From Paraphysomonas bandaiensis (taxonomy: Eukaryota; Chrysophyceae): a DNA stretch of 64,000 bases. Under the pieces are notes generated by a model, which worked only from the letters and a program-made list of their open reading frames with translations, was not told the origin of the DNA and did no database searches. Where the stretch lies: assembly GCA_965644295.1 (NCBI GenBank), contig CBFFRP010000285.1, forward strand, positions 62,001-126,000. Reading direction: 5' to 3'. The position numbers and the translations under genes were made by a program. Positions 45,377 to 57,570 of this stretch are shown piece after piece (the first letter of the stretch is position 1; the number at the start of each line of letters is the position of its first letter).

Positions 45377-45951
45377 GCATTGAGGGCAAGAAGTGTTGTA
45401 TTCTACGCGGTTTTTACAAGATTTCGGAATATATTGCTAAAATTTACAGATTGCAAGCAAAATATGGAAAATATTGAGATAAACTCCAATTTTTACTGAA
45501 TTTGTTCCAGTACTTTCTGTGTACTGTACTCAGAAAAGATATTATGAAAAGCACTGTTTTCGTACTCAGTTTACCAGTGACTCATATGTCCCCTCTCAAT
45601 ATCAGAGTTTTTATAGCAGTATATGCACTATATAGCAGTTTGTCCCTATAAAAACTATATATAGGAAATTATATATATAAAAACTAGTATAAATATGCAG
45701 TAGAAATCAGTTTCATTTTTTTTATTATATCTTTCATATGTATTGTACGTAGACATACATATACACACATATACATATACATAAACACCAGCATGTACAG
45801 CAGTATATACATACATACATACATACACATAGAGATACACCACACCACACTCTACTATACTCTTAACAGGATCATATCATACACTCAATGAACCCTTAAT
45901 CTTCTTATATAATCCTCTAATAATCTTTCATTATAATAAAACAACGATACG
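45377..45951. promoter_or_regulatory. divergent promoter region
   Basis: Spacer between the methyltransferase and the WW/coiled-coil gene, with short TACA runs and the recurring motifs TATAGCAGTATATG near 45612, TATATAGCAGT near 45633 and TACAGCAGTATATAC near 45793. The role is inferred from repeated occurrence upstream of genes. Confidence 0.4.
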
Positions 45952-48900
45952 ATGGGTAATGAAATATCAGCTGCTAAGATTGATATCATTGAAGACTCTC
46001 GTAGTAGTGAACGTAAACGGACTGTGATTGCAGATGCTACGAAATCATTAGCAAAATCACAAATTAATCATCAATTTGTATGGTATTATCCAAATTGGGA
46101 ATCTTATTTAGATGAATCTGGAAATACTTATTATTATAATGATCTTACCAAAGAAACCAAATGGGATCCTCGTGAATTAGATGATGGATATGAAGGACAA
46201 TTAGAATCTACTCAAGAAGATATTGAATGGGAAGGTCCAGCACCTACATTAGGTGAATCAGGGAAAACATTTTCACGAACAAGTAGTCTTGAAGAATATT
46301 ATGCAAAGAAAACACAACAAATGGAAGAGAGGAAAGAAGAACTTAAAGCTGATCCATTTGCTCATTGGAAAGAGCTCAGTAGAGTTGGAAAAATTGATTA
46401 TTTGACTGTTGAGGAGCATGTGATCGAGTCAACTGACGTTGTTGCCGAGGTATCACAAGGCTCATTTGAACCTGAACTCCTCTACAAGCTACCATGGGCT
46501 TATAAAGTTCAGCAACTAGGTGCTGCTGTGAAGGCATGTTATCTTGAAGTTGGAGATATGTTTGACTCGTCCAAGTATGATAACTGTAATGATGTCCCGC
46601 GCTATGATGACGGTGGATTGGTCATGTGGTGGTCTGATTTAGAGGAAATGCATATGGCAGTGAATATTGTCATCGACAGTGGGGTGGTTGGACAAGAAGC
46701 GGAACACTATTCCGAAGAAATGAAGAAACTACAAGAAATCGCATCAACAGGGAACGAAGAAGACATGCTTGAGGGATTTCTCGCCAGAAAGATTCAGGTG
46801 GATAATGAGCTGACCAGTCTAAGAGCAAGGTATTTAGTAGAGATGTGGCTAACAAAGTGCGTGTGATTTGCTTTCAGGTGTTTTGCTGCTGTTTGTATGG
46901 ACAATGGGCCAACCAGGGAGCAGTTGGACAATATTTACTCGTACGTCGACTGTGCTATGTATTTCTGCGTCCGTGATTGTTTTTAGGTATCTCAAAGAAA
47001 ATGTTAACAGTGATACAGTTTTGGATGACATTCAAGACGAGGTGATGACAGTACATGTTTGCTTGCTTGTGTCATATTTCTTGTTCTTAGATGGAGGAAG
47101 TTGTTTCCACAGTGGTAGAGCAGAAGCATCGATACATGGTGGATGTTGTTTTAATGATGGGCTTGCTGGAAGATGAAGAGGAGCGTCTTGAGAAACGCAT
47201 AAGGAACTTCAAGGGTGGAAGACGCAGGCTTGGCGCTCAGAGCGATGACCAGGAAGACAGTCAGGATGAGTTAGATGAAGAGCAGCTTGGAGTAGGTGAC
47301 AGCGCCGCTTTAAATGAGATGACAGGTCAAGTCGAAGAAGGTCTTATTGTTGAGTGTGACCCTGAGGGAGGATCGATGCCACAGAGTGTTAATGGAACCA
47401 TTGACGATAGCGAGCTTCTAGCAGCGGCTGATAGAGCGACTGTGAAATCCAAAATAGCCGAGCAAGCCAGTGAAGCGTCGAAACTATCCGAAGAGTTGAT
47501 GCACCAAAAAAGTCAGAAATCAAAGGCTCTCCAAGAGCGTTTGGCAAAGAAGAGGGCAGAGCGAGAGAAACAGTTGATGGAAGAGGGTCTCAGTTCCGAA
47601 GAGGTGGTGGCTAAAGTGGAGCTGGAGATTATTGAAGAGAAGGCTGCTGCTGAAGATGAAATGGATAGAATGGTCACTGAGGCATTGAAAACCAAAGATT
47701 TGGAAATTAAAGAGAAACTAGATAAAGTTGCTGATGAAGAAGCTAGTCGTATTAGTAGTGAGATCGAAGAGGAGAGAGTAATGAAAGTAGAAGCTCTGAA
47801 GCACGATCTCGATGATCAGCGCAAGCGTAGGGAGGAAGAAGTCATGAAGGAAATGAACTGCGGAGCAGCTGCAGCTGCCGCAATCGTCGAAGATGAAATA
47901 GCTGAAAAAGAAGCTGAAGAGATGAAAAAAATCGAAGACGAGCTTCGTCTGAAAGCTGAGAAACGGAGAATGGCAGTGGTTGAATCTATTAGAGATGAAC
48001 ACTTGAAAACTGCGGAACAGTTAGAAAGTGAACTTCAATCCCAGAAGGAACGAAAAATTAAATCTCTCAAAAATCGATTGGAAAAACGTAAAGAAGCCCG
48101 AGCCAACGAATTGATGAATTCCGGTGTTTCCGTAGATGAGGCTGTTGCAGTTGCTGACATAGAGGTGAAGGGAGAAATCGAAGCAGAGATGAAAAAAGTG
48201 GAGGAAGAATCTCAAGCGCAACTTGAAGAAGCGAAGATGGCCACAGTGAATGCACTGAAGGCAGTTCAAGAAAAAGAAGCTGCTCGGTTAGAGCAAGATC
48301 TTTTACATCGAGAATCTCGGCAGAAGCGCTCGCTACATGAGCGGCTGGCGAACAGAGAGAAGAAGAGGGAAAAAGCCCTTCAAGAGGACGGTTTCAGTGA
48401 AGATGAAGCAAAGCAAATTGCTGAAGAGGAACAGAAAACAGCCGAGGCAAAAGCACTAGAGGCGATTGAGATGGAGATGAAGACAATAAAAGATGCCCAA
48501 GAGGCCGAATCGAAGCGGCTTGATGAGTATCACTCTGTCAAAAGGGAGTCAAACAAGAAAAGTCTTGAGGACAGATTAGCCAAAAGGAAGGCCAAAAAAG
48601 AAACTGAGTTGACCCCAGAAGAAAAAATGGAGCAATTCTTGAAATCTGTACGTGAACGACAAAAACAGAATTTAGACAAATTATCTGCCTTTATTGATGC
48701 GGAAAAGTCTAAGGCTATCGCAGCTGCAGAGTCGAATATGTCCTTAGAATCTGAGAACCATACTGATCCTATCCATACGGCGATGCTTTTTGCAGTTGTT
48801 AAGGAAAGCATGCTTACTGGCTACAAGAAACAGTGTGTGTACCAAGTGCGAGCTATTAAAGATAATCAACAACCACGTGACCTCTCTCCAGAAGAACATA

Positions 48901-50568
48901 GAGCTGCAATGGTAACGGCTTCGGAACAACTTATTTCTCGCCATGCCCGCGACCAGAAGGGCATGATGGACACTCAGATTGCAGAGCAACAGCGAACGCG
49001 GGTCAAGCTGGAGGAGGACTGTGCACCTATAGAAAAGATTATGGATATGGAGGAAAAATATTACAAACGAAATGTGGACTCCGTTCGCAAACAACAGGCG
49101 AAACTGTTTCTTGCGCTTGCCGGTGTCCACGTTGATGTAAGCTTGCTTGCAAATACAAGTTCTGCTGCCGATCCTGATGCCCTTGATGATGAAGACGATA
49201 TCTTTGGCGATTCTCATGCAGCAAGTACCGTTTTCAGTGAAGATGCCTGTGCCTGGTTTTCTGGAGTTATGGGCTTATATTCTGTATATGACAAAGTTCC
49301 AGACGCTCTCATTTCTAAACTACAACATGTGATGATGCAGGTACTGTGAGAGTTCTTATTAGTTGTGTAATTTACGCTACTCCAGATAAAAGTTGAAGTT
49401 CAAAAAGGAAATGCCAAAGCCCTCGAGGTTGCACCTGCTGGGGCGGTGCTCTATCAGCTGAGCTTGGCAGTTCTTAAAGCAATATGTGACGCCTTTGAAC
49501 AGCAGATTAGTAACGCATTGCTTGTTCCCTCATACTCTTCTGTAAGTCTTTAATATTCTTTAATAGTTTCTAATATGTTGTTGTAGGCAAGCTCTAGAGA
49601 TATTAAAGAAGCTATTTCGAAATCTGTTGATAAAATGCGGTCAAACTTAACACTTGAGGCTGCCTTCAATGCAGGAGAGGCCAGCGATTTTGTCAAAACG
49701 CATTTCAAAACAGCCCTGGATCAGTTTTTGGAGAATCCAGTGATTCCTACCCACGCCTTCCTTGAAGCATTGAAATCGATGAAGTCCATGCAGTCAGCTA
49801 ATGCAAAGACGACTGGTTCCGGAGAAAATCCAACAGCAGCAGTGGACGAATTACGAGATAGGAAATCTCGAATGATAAAGAGCATAGAGACGAAAGTTGA
49901 AAGGAAAAGGCGAGATATCCACGAAAAATTTAGGAAGCGCTTGTGCGTAGTTCCGTATCTATCAATCGATTGTGTTATTCATACTTTGTCTTTTCAGGGA
50001 GCATAAAACTCATGAATGCAAAGAGGCAAAGATTGAACTTCCAGAAGATTTTTCCTCGTCAGAAGAATCTGCACAAAGGGAAGAAATCATTAATTTAGAT
50101 TTGGCTTTTGAAGAGGTCAAGGATATTATAAACAGCAGTTCTGCAGATAACTTGAAGCTGGTAGTTCATGGAGCCATTGCTGATAACTTGTTTTATACTG
50201 TGCGTTCATATTGTAGGTAAGTGTTGATGGTTTAATGCTTGCATTGGAAAAGAAATTGAAAGGAGACTCCGTGGAAAGCCTTGATTTCAAGCAATTAGAG
50301 GTTTGTATTGCTGTATATATGTAATGCGGTTTAACGAAGGTGATAGCTTGAAGCTCAAAAAGAAAACGAGAAGTTGGAAGCCAAGCGTCTAATGAAAATG
50401 CAAAAGGATGAAGCTGAAAAGTTGGATGTCATGTTAAAGGTATACAATAATGGTCCTGATACCATACTTCTGATTTACAAGCTGCATTAGGTCCAGCGAG
50501 CACGTGAACAGCAAGCTCTTCAGAAGCGCCTGTTGGCGAGAAAGTCAAAATCAAAAAAGTCTGCGTAA
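45952..50568 (+). CDS. large WW-domain coiled-coil protein, possibly N-myristoylated
   Basis: The start MGNEISAAK has Gly2 and Ser6, the pattern for N-myristoylation. A WW domain follows at residues 45-70 (WESYLDESGNTYYYNDL, TKETKWDP). The first exon ends near 46831, and small exons near 46878-47110 encode CFAAVCMDNGPTREQLDN and YLKENVNSD. The long exon 47091-49340 encodes about 700 residues of almost continuous heptad-type coiled coil with repeated blocks such as SLKNRLEKRKEARANELM, LHERLANREKKREKAL and SLEDRLAKRKAKKE, a unit repeated about five times. Further exons run to the stop at 50568 in a Lys-rich tail (QKRLLARKSKSKKSA). It looks structural, perhaps tied to membrane through the lipid anchor or to the cytoskeleton. 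I do not recognise a named homologue. Confidence 0.8.
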
Positions 50569-51180
50569 TGTGATATACGATGTAAATTATGACATCGAGT
50601 TTTATTCCAATTCGTTCACCTTTGTGTTTGATCAACTGGTTTTGTTGATTTACTGTCACTCTTTTATTTAAAGTACTATATGTAAAACTGGAGTAGATAA
50701 ATGGTATGTTTCGTGATATATTTAAGTCATGATGTGCTTGTTTGTCGAGTATATGGGCCTATATTGTTGGTACGTCATTGGATTTCGTTGTCTTTGGAGT
50801 AGAAGTTTTATTCTATGAATCAACAATCAAGTTTAATCAATCTTTCGTCATCAATACTGTAAGATAAATACTAGCTATCTGGTTGCAATACATAGGATAC
50901 GTACAGAGATATAAACTCAGTTATGTAGTGAGCTATAGCTGTAAAGAAAATTCATTCTGCTTGTACAACTTAATGAATTGAACATTTCACTACTATTCTT
51001 TTCATCGTTCCACATTGAACAATGTAAAGTATTTTTGCAGAATAGAATTGACATTTTGATCTTCCTTTTCTAATATATGCCGAAACCCGGTTTGACAACC
51101 TACATCTGACAAGCAGCACATATAACGCTATCATTAACATCGATTCTATTAGTTGAGCAAAGATGATTTTATGTTACATC
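50569..51180. other. intergenic
   Basis: AT-rich 3' flank. At its right end a 39-bp unit (ACATCGATTCTATTAGTTGA and so on) begins at 51137 and repeats at 51176. The second unit is interrupted by the hAT element. Confidence 0.5.
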
Positions 51181-51188
51181 GATTCTAT

Positions 51189-52513
51189 CAGGGATAGGGA
51201 ACAATATATTGCAATACTATTGTTAGGTAGCGTTCCATCAATAGTATTGATGGATTTTTTAAACCGGCCCTACAATACTATTGCAATATATTGCAATATA
51301 TTGTACAATATATTGCAATATATTAGTATGACTAATCAGTAAGTAAACACATCCGTAGTTTTCATTTTTAGTACTTGCCATATTTTATAAGGTCTAAGGT
51401 CACTTGATAATCAAACCCACTACTCTTAACTAATTAAAAGTTTCCTCATACTCATCCTCTGAGCCATCATCGGTGACATCATCATCACCATATTCATTCA
51501 ATATTGATTGAAATATGCTTGCATCCGGCCACAACTGTCGGTTAGCTTTCAGAAACAACAGCATATTAAGTGTAGTAGGATGCATACGTTTGCGCAACAC
51601 TGATATAATCAGTTTTGCTGCGCTGAACAGGCGTTCACACGTATTGGAAGTACATACTACATGACTCGTGCACCTGTACTTAGATATTTCAACTTTTCGC
51701 TTCTTAAGTTTTTGAGCTGATTGAAGAATTTTTTCCGCATAGCCAACTTCAGCTTCATCATCCTCTGTATTGTTGCAATAATCACTGTCTGAACGGAGAT
51801 ATATTCTAACAGCATCTTTCTCAGATCTTGTCAAGTCCAATTCTTCGCCTGCTTGGAGTTTTGCAATTCCATTCTCGAAATTCGGATCATTAAGTCTGAA
51901 GGCTGCAGAACAAAAGCATCCATGGGACCATTGGTGCAGACAGCCCGTAAATACCTCTTCAATGTCTCCTCCCACACATCATGAGAGAAAGTGTGATCCT
52001 TTAGATTGTTGTATCCATTCCGAATATTCTGTTGTCGTTTACGTCCGCAGATTTTACACTCGTGTTTGTTCGGGACACCTTCGACCGGACTCCAAAAACA
52101 GCGGTAAATGTCCCTACTCTTGTATGCACTCATCATTCAGTTGTCTCTTCTTGTCACTATAGGATATATATACTATATTAAGAGAAGTACTGTACATACA
52201 TGTGGAGAGGTGTAGAGTGCTGTTTGAGCTGGCGATACATAAAAAATAGAAAATAACATCAAAAATAGGCTTTTTTTCTTATTTTCCGGATATTTGTATA
52301 CAGAGGCGTATATTTTGCACCATACAGTTGAGGATCTTCTCTTATATGACTATCATAATATTGATTGCAATATATTGCAATAGTATTGTGAGCTCTATTA
52401 ACAGAAACACTATTGATGGAATATTTGACCAGTCCACCAATCAATATATTTTACAATATATTGCAATATATTGTACAATATATTGCAATACAATATATTG
52501 TTCCCTATCCCTG
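51189..52513 (-). mobile_element. hAT DNA transposon, 1,325 bp, internally reduced
   Basis: The termini CAGGGATAGGGAACAATA and TATTGTTCCCTATCCCTG are perfect inverted repeats. A perfect 8-bp target duplication, GATTCTAT, flanks them (51181-51188 and 52514-52521). Inside both ends are tandem subterminal motifs built on TATTGCAATA and TTGTACAATA, likely transposase-binding sites. The length is about half that of an autonomous hAT element, because the transposase is shortened. This places the element confidently in the hAT superfamily. Confidence 0.93.
51430..52136 (-). pseudogene. hAT transposase, shortened and frame-broken
   Basis: The 5' part (from 52136) is a BED-type zinc finger: SRDIYRCFWSPV, then CKICGRKRQQ and LKDHTFSHDVW. 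The 3' part (to 51430) is the hAT dimerisation region: TSNTCERLFSAAKLIISVLR and MLLFLKANRQLW. These halves lie in different frames that overlap around 51830-51975, and the best continuity would change frame near 51890. No GT-AG intron of normal size fits. The catalytic core that normally lies between BED finger and C-terminus is almost completely absent. It is therefore a deletion derivative unable to act alone. Confidence 0.8.
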
Positions 52514-52521
52514 GATTCTAT

Positions 52522-53028
52522 TAGTTGAGCAAAGATGATTTCTGCCCCATGATGACTGCGTAACTAATCACCGCGTTTAACCATCTAGTGAGTGTTACAC
52601 ATTGCTTAGTTCAGCAGCGCTTACCCACCCGGGTTCTCACGTTCTCACTGCATATTCAGCGCCAAATACCGTATGATATTGATGTAGCACTGCAACCACA
52701 CTGACGGAATTAATGTAATAATCAGCTATTTAGTTATTTTATATTTTATACTGTGATATCTATATTATATATGCCTATGGACTATGGATGTAGCTAGAGT
52801 CCACTTCGTTGATAGAGTTTTGAGGGGATCACTAGAGAAATATATTCCTACTATCTCCACAAAGATCAGATAAGAATTGTGGGCAAGACAACTTGATGAG
52901 ATAGGTCAAGATGTCCTGGCATAGCATTTACTACGATGCAGGGCTGCGTAATAATTAATTGCAATTAAATTGAAATTATTAGGTATAGCATTGTAGTACG
53001 ATGCACTGTTCTGAGTATATTAGTAAGT
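52522..53028. other. intergenic with a MITE-end fragment
   Basis: AT-rich spacer. At 52940-52968 GGGCTGCGTAATAATTAATT is the end of the MITE family. Nearby, TACGATGC occurs at 52932 and 52997, but surrounding bases are also repeated, so a target duplication is not proved. Confidence 0.45.
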
Positions 53029-53207
53029 ACTACGATCTACATTATCATGGTCGACCACAGTCATTGAGTATACGAGTATGCAACATGCAACAGTACGTCA
53101 GCACATTAAAAGTTATTCTTGTGACTTGTGAATATGAATAATCCTTAGAATTATGATGTAGCCGACAAAATATAATTTTAGTCGTAAATTTCAAGCCTGT
53201 GTATTTC
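53029..53207. repeat. 179-bp target-site duplication, left copy
   Basis: Base-for-base copy of 56322-56500. The two copies flank the LINE element exactly, and the left copy supplies the ATG that appears to start the LINE reading frame. Confidence 0.93.
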
Positions 53208-56084
53208 AACGATGTAGTTGACTGGTTTGGCAACTTAGATGCCGGCGGTCTAACATTTCCCTGGACACCATTCATGGCAAACAACATAGAGCCACGTTCT
53301 CTCCTTGACCTCCTGTCCGCAGACGGCCACTTCATTGCACTATTCAGTCTGGGTTTCGAAGCCGAAAGGGGTATCACCCAAGGGGGCACAGAATCCACAT
53401 GCGCCTGGGTGGCACTCTACGACATCCTTCTCACGTGGCTGGACATTGAACTGTCAACAACGAGTCCAACGTTACCAACTATTCAACTCACGACTCCGAC
53501 TACCGGCGAAATAAAGATCTCCTTCGCGGATGATCTTAACACAATAGCTAAATCCATACACGCTGCCCAACTCATTGCCCAACAAATATCTGCGTTCTGC
53601 GTACTTTCGGGAATGGAGCTCTCTATCCCCAAAGTAGTTTGCACAGTGTTTCCGATCCTACAAGATTCCAACAAGTCCTCCGACCCCATTGGCTACATCA
53701 TTCTCTACGACTGGTCGTGGCGTCCACACCCAGTCCCTATCCAAACATCACTAGAGTCGATACATTACCTCGGAGCAGACCTTCCTCTCACAATCACAGA
53801 CAAGGCCTCCCATGATTGGTGTCTAAAATACCTGAAAGTCGTGACCACACACCTAGGGATTAAACAGGCCTCAGCCGGCTGTAAAGTCATGGTTATCGAG
53901 ACCCAAATCATACCGACTTTGCTCTATAGAGCCACCAAAGCTTCATGGCCGCTACACTGGTACAGAGAAATTGACGCTGCTTGCGCAACCCTCTACAGAA
54001 AGGCCCTCAGTCTAGGCCCTGGATACCCCACGGAACTGATCTACCTCTCACTCAAGCACAACGGATTAGGTATGAAACGTTTCTCAGACTCGGCGCAGGA
54101 GCAAAAATGGGGATCTCTACAGCGCGCAATAACCCTCGGGGGAGAAGCAGGTCAAGCAGCACATTTTCTACTCACTCAGACAACAGAGCCACAGCCCCAA
54201 TACCACCACTATGTTCTCAGCCTCAGGGAATGGGGAACGGAATTGGGCCTTACCCTTCAGGAACCTGAGCCCCCCGAACCACAGGATGAACACATGCTGA
54301 CCAACCTAAAACAAGAACTCGGCCTTAATAGTGTCCAACCAGATACTTTCAAGGCTATCTTCACAGATGGATCATACACAGCCAGTGCGCTCTCCACTCG
54401 TCGCCTCACTCATGTCAATCCGCGAACCCGATGGACACACCGAGGAGGTGCAGCGGTCGTCTACTTACCCCCAGAAAATGCCTGGGAAGATGGTACAACC
54501 ACAATACTACGACTAGATACACCCTTTCGTGACGTGCCCGGTTTGGACTCATACGCATACGAACTCATAGGCACAGCCATGGGGCTTATACTCTCAACAC
54601 GTATTCCCGAACACATACGAAGCCACACAGACTGTCAGGCAGTGTGCACCCGCACTGAGGAAGCACTCTCCACAAGACGCAGAGCTCTCGGTCACCGTGC
54701 AAAAGGGGTACTACTCGAAAGCATCGCAGCCAGCAGAGATTGCAAACGACAGGTGACCTGGGTGAGGTCCCATCCCGAACGACGTACCACAGATGAAACG
54801 GAGTGGACGTTTGAGGACAAGGGCATCTATATTGCGGACGCAGTTGCGGGTGAAGACTGGCATGAAGTCGATCGCATCCTTGGAAAAAATAACTACACTG
54901 TCTGCACAATTGCGATTGACAGTGCCATCGAACGCTTACTAACTGCTGGATTATGGCACTGGCGTATGCACAGTACAAGACGGCCATACTACTCTAGCCC
55001 ACTCCTTACTAATTTCCAGGATCTCTGCGACCTAAGGACACTTGAGAACTACACTTCAACCAGAGATCAACGCTACGGACACAATCCTGATCGAGCGCCT
55101 GGCTACTGGACCAATAGCGGAGTACACCTCCCGCGCAAACTAGCTCAAGCGGATGGCAGTGCATCCAAAGACAAACTCAGCTCAAATCTACGCCAAAGAA
55201 TACTCAACACGGCACTGACATGGGACAAATCTTTCTGCATAGGGAGGAACCGGGCCAAAACCAAACAGGGACTTGACCTGACCAAAGCCGCATGCTCTGA
55301 CTGCGGGTTTCGACTAGATTCCCTAAAACATATGTGCCTCGACTGCACACATGAATCCATCACCCAAATAAGGGAAACTGCATTTCAATCGCATAAAAAT
55401 GTGCTCCACGAAATACAGAGAACTCAGACCTTACCCAACTGGATCACATCTGCACTACGGAGACTCTCCAGCAGAGCCTGGAATCCCTCCATCCCACAGG
55501 TCGAGAGATACTGGACTGGAACCATCACAGCAGCCCAACTGGAAACGGTCTTCGAAGATGCCATACACAACCACCTGACGGCACACAGTCTACGGAACCT
55601 AGAAACAGCGGTTATTAATCTCCTGCAACCGCTTTACACTGCAGCGAAGCTTATGCTACAGGATCGCGGTTGTCGCTATATCACCATGTCCAAAAGGCCG
55701 CCCAGACTACTCCCGAGACCCCGTCCGAAACGCAGTCAGTCAAGACAACGTCCGAGAGTCCTTCGACTACTAGGGGTCCAACGAAGACCCCCCACAGCGT
55801 CCCCGACTCCAGACACACGTGCACACCTCACAGGTCCTACCCGACAGAGCACTGGACTGCCCAGACCTCCACAACGCCGACGGCTTCGACAACTCTATCT
55901 ACACCCGCGGCCCCACAGGAGCACAGTAACACAGACTACAAACCCAACTCCTCCTCCCAACAATCCCCACCACTCTCAACCCACACATCTGGAACTAGGT
56001 GCACTCAGGACCCTAATCCAGAACGCTGAGCCCCCTCCAACACCAATGGAGACCCATCCCAAAGGGAGACCCCCAGATCAATAG
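53208..56084 (+). pseudogene. LINE ORF2-type protein, N-terminally truncated
   Basis: The open frame lacks the endonuclease and the first RT motifs. RT motifs present are ERGITQGGTESTCAWVALYD (motif 4 region) and KISFADDLNTIA, where FADD is the catalytic box. An RNase H domain follows: AIFTDGSYT, YAYELIGTAMGLI, HTDCQAVC and VRSHPERRTTDE, with all four acidic positions present. Near 55290 is a Cys/His cluster, CSDCGFRLDSLKHMCLDC. LINEs with an RNase H domain belong to the I/R1/Tad-type groups. The first Met near 53199 lies in host duplication sequence and is not the true start. After about 55670 the frame turns into Pro/Arg/Thr-rich sequence, while another frame (Ser/Thr/Pro-rich) is also open, so a late frameshift is possible. 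Confidence 0.9.
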
Positions 56085-56154
56085 CGCCGGTGAGTCCACG
56101 GACACACGATAAAGGCGAATTTCATATCACACAAAAGAACGGAAGTGGTTGCAC

Positions 56155-56321
56155 CTTGGTGCTTGCGGCGACGCACAAGCAGCTTTCGTAGCGTTAAATA
56201 GTAGGATAAAAGAGTTTGTATTGATTAGTTACGGGTAGTGGTCTAACTAGTATGACTAGCATTCTTCTAGCCACTAATTGATGCAAGGTCTCAACGCCTA
56301 TTGCTAAATAATCAGACATTC
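56155..56321 (+). repeat. LINE 3' tail (reference copy)
   Basis: Runs from CACCTTGGTGCTTGCGGCGA to GCCTATTGCTAAATAATCAG. It is the shared 3' end recognised in reverse orientation at 33707-33888 and 37660-37775. Confidence 0.85.
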
Positions 56322-56500
56322 ACTACGATCTACATTATCATGGTCGACCACAGTCATTGAGTATACGAGTATGCAACATGCAACAGTACGTCAGCACATT
56401 AAAAGTTATTCTTGTGACTTGTGAATATGAATAATCCTTAGAATTATGATGTAGCCGACAAAATATAATTTTAGTCGTAAATTTCAAGCCTGTGTATTTC
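56322..56500. repeat. 179-bp target-site duplication, right copy
   Basis: Identical to 53029-53207 over all 179 positions as read. It directly follows the LINE 3' tail and is followed by host DNA unlike the sequence after the left copy. Confidence 0.93.
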
Positions 56501-56748
56501 CTAATTCATAAGAATTTAACTGCTACAAATCCGCAACGGCCAATGTTAAATTACCATGTAGCTTGTGCCCATAACATACTTTTTCTATTTGAGAATCAAA
56601 CTCTATCAATAATCTTGACAACTATGCATGCAAAGGAAGAATCATTATAATCTTAAGAAATTAGGTAAACGATTCAAACTAAATTGAGCTAAGTAATTTT
56701 TCCAATTAAGACAATTATTCTCGCATTTCTGCCGATGATATCGAAAAA

Positions 56749-57445
56749 TCACTTTTCCGCTTTGACCTCTGATGCTGCCTCGTTTCCCCCCTCTTCTTCA
56801 TGATCTATTAACTTGCGGAACACGTAGCAATGAGGAGGATCAATTCTCTTATAATAATTTTCTATCATTCCAGTTTCTTCAAATCCATGTGCACGATAAA
56901 ACTCCCGGGCGTCGTTGTTACTAAGAAAATAGTAAAACAATAAGAGCATATTGTGGTTATTCAATGCATGCACCTGATTTGGACGTGCAAATAGACCTCA
57001 GTTACTGAGGCATTGCGCCTTGCATTCTCCATCACATGGTGCAGAAGTTTCGAGGCTAATATAATAAATATTACAAATCTTCTACCTCAATTATTATCAT
57101 TCATAACTTACCTATTCCACGTCTTCTATACGCCGGAATAACTCCAATAGTCATAATATATATTCTGTTCTTCTCACTATCCGGTAGAGGCTCAAGACGT
57201 GAACATACAGACCCAATAGCAAAACCATTCCAAAAAGCTAATAATAAAAATTATTAATATATTCATATTTATATATAAAACCAACCAAATTTGATATATT
57301 CTGGTGGTGAATTTGCTAATAATTCACGATAGAATTTATCAGAGTAACGTACTGGTAATGCAACCATATTAAGTGTCTTTAATTGTAATAAATTATGATC
57401 TGTAACATCACCAAGTTCAATATCAAGTGGTTTTATTACTGTCAT
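56749..57445 (-). CDS. NAA50: N-alpha-acetyltransferase 50 homologue
   Basis: Four exons, 57286-57445, 57112-57237, 56974-57055 and 56749-56920, with introns of 48, 56 and 53 nt. The N-terminal segment LDIELGDVTDHNLLQLKTLN and the VRYSDKFYREL that follows match the Naa50 substrate-binding region. RIYIMTIGVIPAYRRRGIA is the acetyl-CoA site (RRxGI/xA), VYLHVQISNNDAREFYRAHG is the following strand and helix, and NYYKRIDPPHCYVF is the C-terminal Tyr pair region. Naa50 acetylates Met-starting N-termini and works with the NatA complex. The last 20 residues are acidic and variable. All junctions stay in frame when joined as listed, which supports the model. Confidence 0.93.
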
Positions 57446-57534
57446 GATGAAATTGTTATAGTTATAGTTATAGAAGTTAGTTAGTTTGAATGTATGTATA
57501 TATATGTGTGAGGTTTAAACTATTGACTTATGTG

Positions 57535-57570
<36 letters not shown>

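Larger units (their letters stand above)
53208..56321 (+). mobile_element. 5'-truncated LINE retrotransposon
   Basis: 3,114 bp inserted between two identical 179-bp host sequences. The element starts in the middle of reverse transcriptase, as expected for incomplete target-primed reverse transcription. It carries RT, RNase H and a zinc-knuckle-like region and ends in a 3' tail (AACGCCTATTGCTAAATAAT) that is also found at 33707-33888 and 37660. No poly(A) run is present at the end. Its base composition is visibly richer in G+C than the flanks. Confidence 0.92.

Noticed and set aside
51831-51975. Small intron joining the two hAT transposase frames
   Set aside because: The only GT-AG pair that keeps the frame would be about 26 nt, far below the 45-65 nt seen elsewhere in the window.
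52932-53004. 8-bp duplication TACGATGC around a MITE-end fragment
   Set aside because: The bases around both copies (AGCATT...TACGATGC) are similar too, so a small tandem duplication explains it equally well, and only one terminal repeat is present.
53199-53207. Met at 53199 as the true start of the LINE protein
   Set aside because: It lies in the duplicated host sequence, present again at 56492-56500; the element itself begins at 53208 inside the RT domain.
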